Origin: an uncultured bacterium
GTDB lineage: Bacteria; Verrucomicrobiota; Kiritimatiellia; CAIKKV01; CAITUY01
Assembly: GCA_903895695.1 (NCBI GenBank)
Contig: CAITUY010000002.1
Span: 1 to 42,764 of the forward strand
Direction of reading: 5' to 3'
Length of the DNA: 42,764 nt
Shown: positions 42,731-42,764 of the stretch, piece after piece
Numbering within the stretch: the first letter of the stretch is position 1
How the letters are laid out: each line of letters opens with the position of its first letter
The notes under the pieces: model-generated
Database searches by the model: none
Told to the model about the DNA's origin: nothing
What the model saw: the letters and a program-made list of their open reading frames with translations, nothing else
Program-made: the position numbers and the translations under genes

Positions 42731-42764
42731 ATGGTCAGCCAGTCGAAGCGGGAGTATCTCGCCC
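42731..42764 (+). CDS. Partial integrase/transposase N-terminus (cut by window end)
   Basis: Only 11 codons are visible: MVSQSKREYLA. This matches from memory the start of a group of integrase-core transposases opening with a SKREYLxAIRxRYRxA-like helix. An AAAGGGA site lies about 12 bases upstream. The two 34-bp repeats before it support an insertion sequence. The call is tentative given the short length. Confidence 0.45.
   Translation, partial: MVSQSKREYLA

Overview
This high-GC window most resembles a chromosomal segment of an anaerobic Gram-negative bacterium of the PVC group, with Kiritimatiellota, Lentisphaerota or Verrucomicrobiota as the best guess. That placement is inferred from gene content and no marker gene proves it. 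The pointers are a lysS-lolC-lolD cluster, a UroD-family/FAD-oxidoreductase pair, exosortase K with an MSEP-CTERM protein, hybrid cluster protein with a CRP/FNR regulator, many secreted proteins, and short palindromic or degenerate tandem repeats between and inside genes.

Layout. 1-3.3 kb: a shortened ORF6N-domain gene, then hcp (-) divergent from a CRP/FNR regulator (+), sharing an intergenic TTGAC-N4-GTCAA operator. 3.6-6.4 kb: an ArsR-family regulator followed by a four-domain sulfur protein (CoA-disulfide/polysulfide reductase, rhodanese, TusA, DsrE), with an AT-rich palindrome in front. 6.5-8.6 kb: an O-antigen-ligase-like membrane protein and a metallophosphoesterase (+). 8.6-15.4 kb (-): a GH3 homologue lacking its expected catalytic residues, an FMN-binding protein, a subtilase with an STN-like domain, and an FAD oxidoreductase coupled to a UroD-family protein. 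15.5-18.9 kb (-): lolD, lolC, lysS. 19-24.6 kb: secreted proteins, including a TlpA-like protein with Ser-Ser replacing its Cys pair, a large PDZ protein, a WCPYC thioredoxin-like protein and a small Cys-containing protein.

24.7-32.5 kb (+) is the most distinctive block. Seven tightly packed genes lie behind a perfect 7-bp palindrome: a membrane protein, a winged-helix regulator, a dolichol/phytol-kinase-like protein, a polytopic protein carrying two repeat insertions, a DUF4184 protein, exosortase K, and a 1003-residue VIT/MSEP-CTERM protein, its probable substrate. The layout suggests a self-regulated envelope sorting system, possibly with its own lipid-modifying step.

32.5-37.4 kb: a small secreted protein (+), a VapBC pair (-), an iron-sulfur flavoprotein (-) and a sedolisin interrupted by one in-frame amber codon (-). 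37.5-38.9 kb: an MFS exporter (+). 38.9-42.5 kb (-): a stand-alone IMP cyclohydrolase, queD, queE, queC and a receiver/histidine-kinase fusion, closely spaced or overlapping, joining preQ0 synthesis to a signalling protein. The right edge holds two 34-bp terminal-type repeats and the first codons of a probable insertion-sequence integrase. I saw no rRNA, tRNA or CRISPR array.
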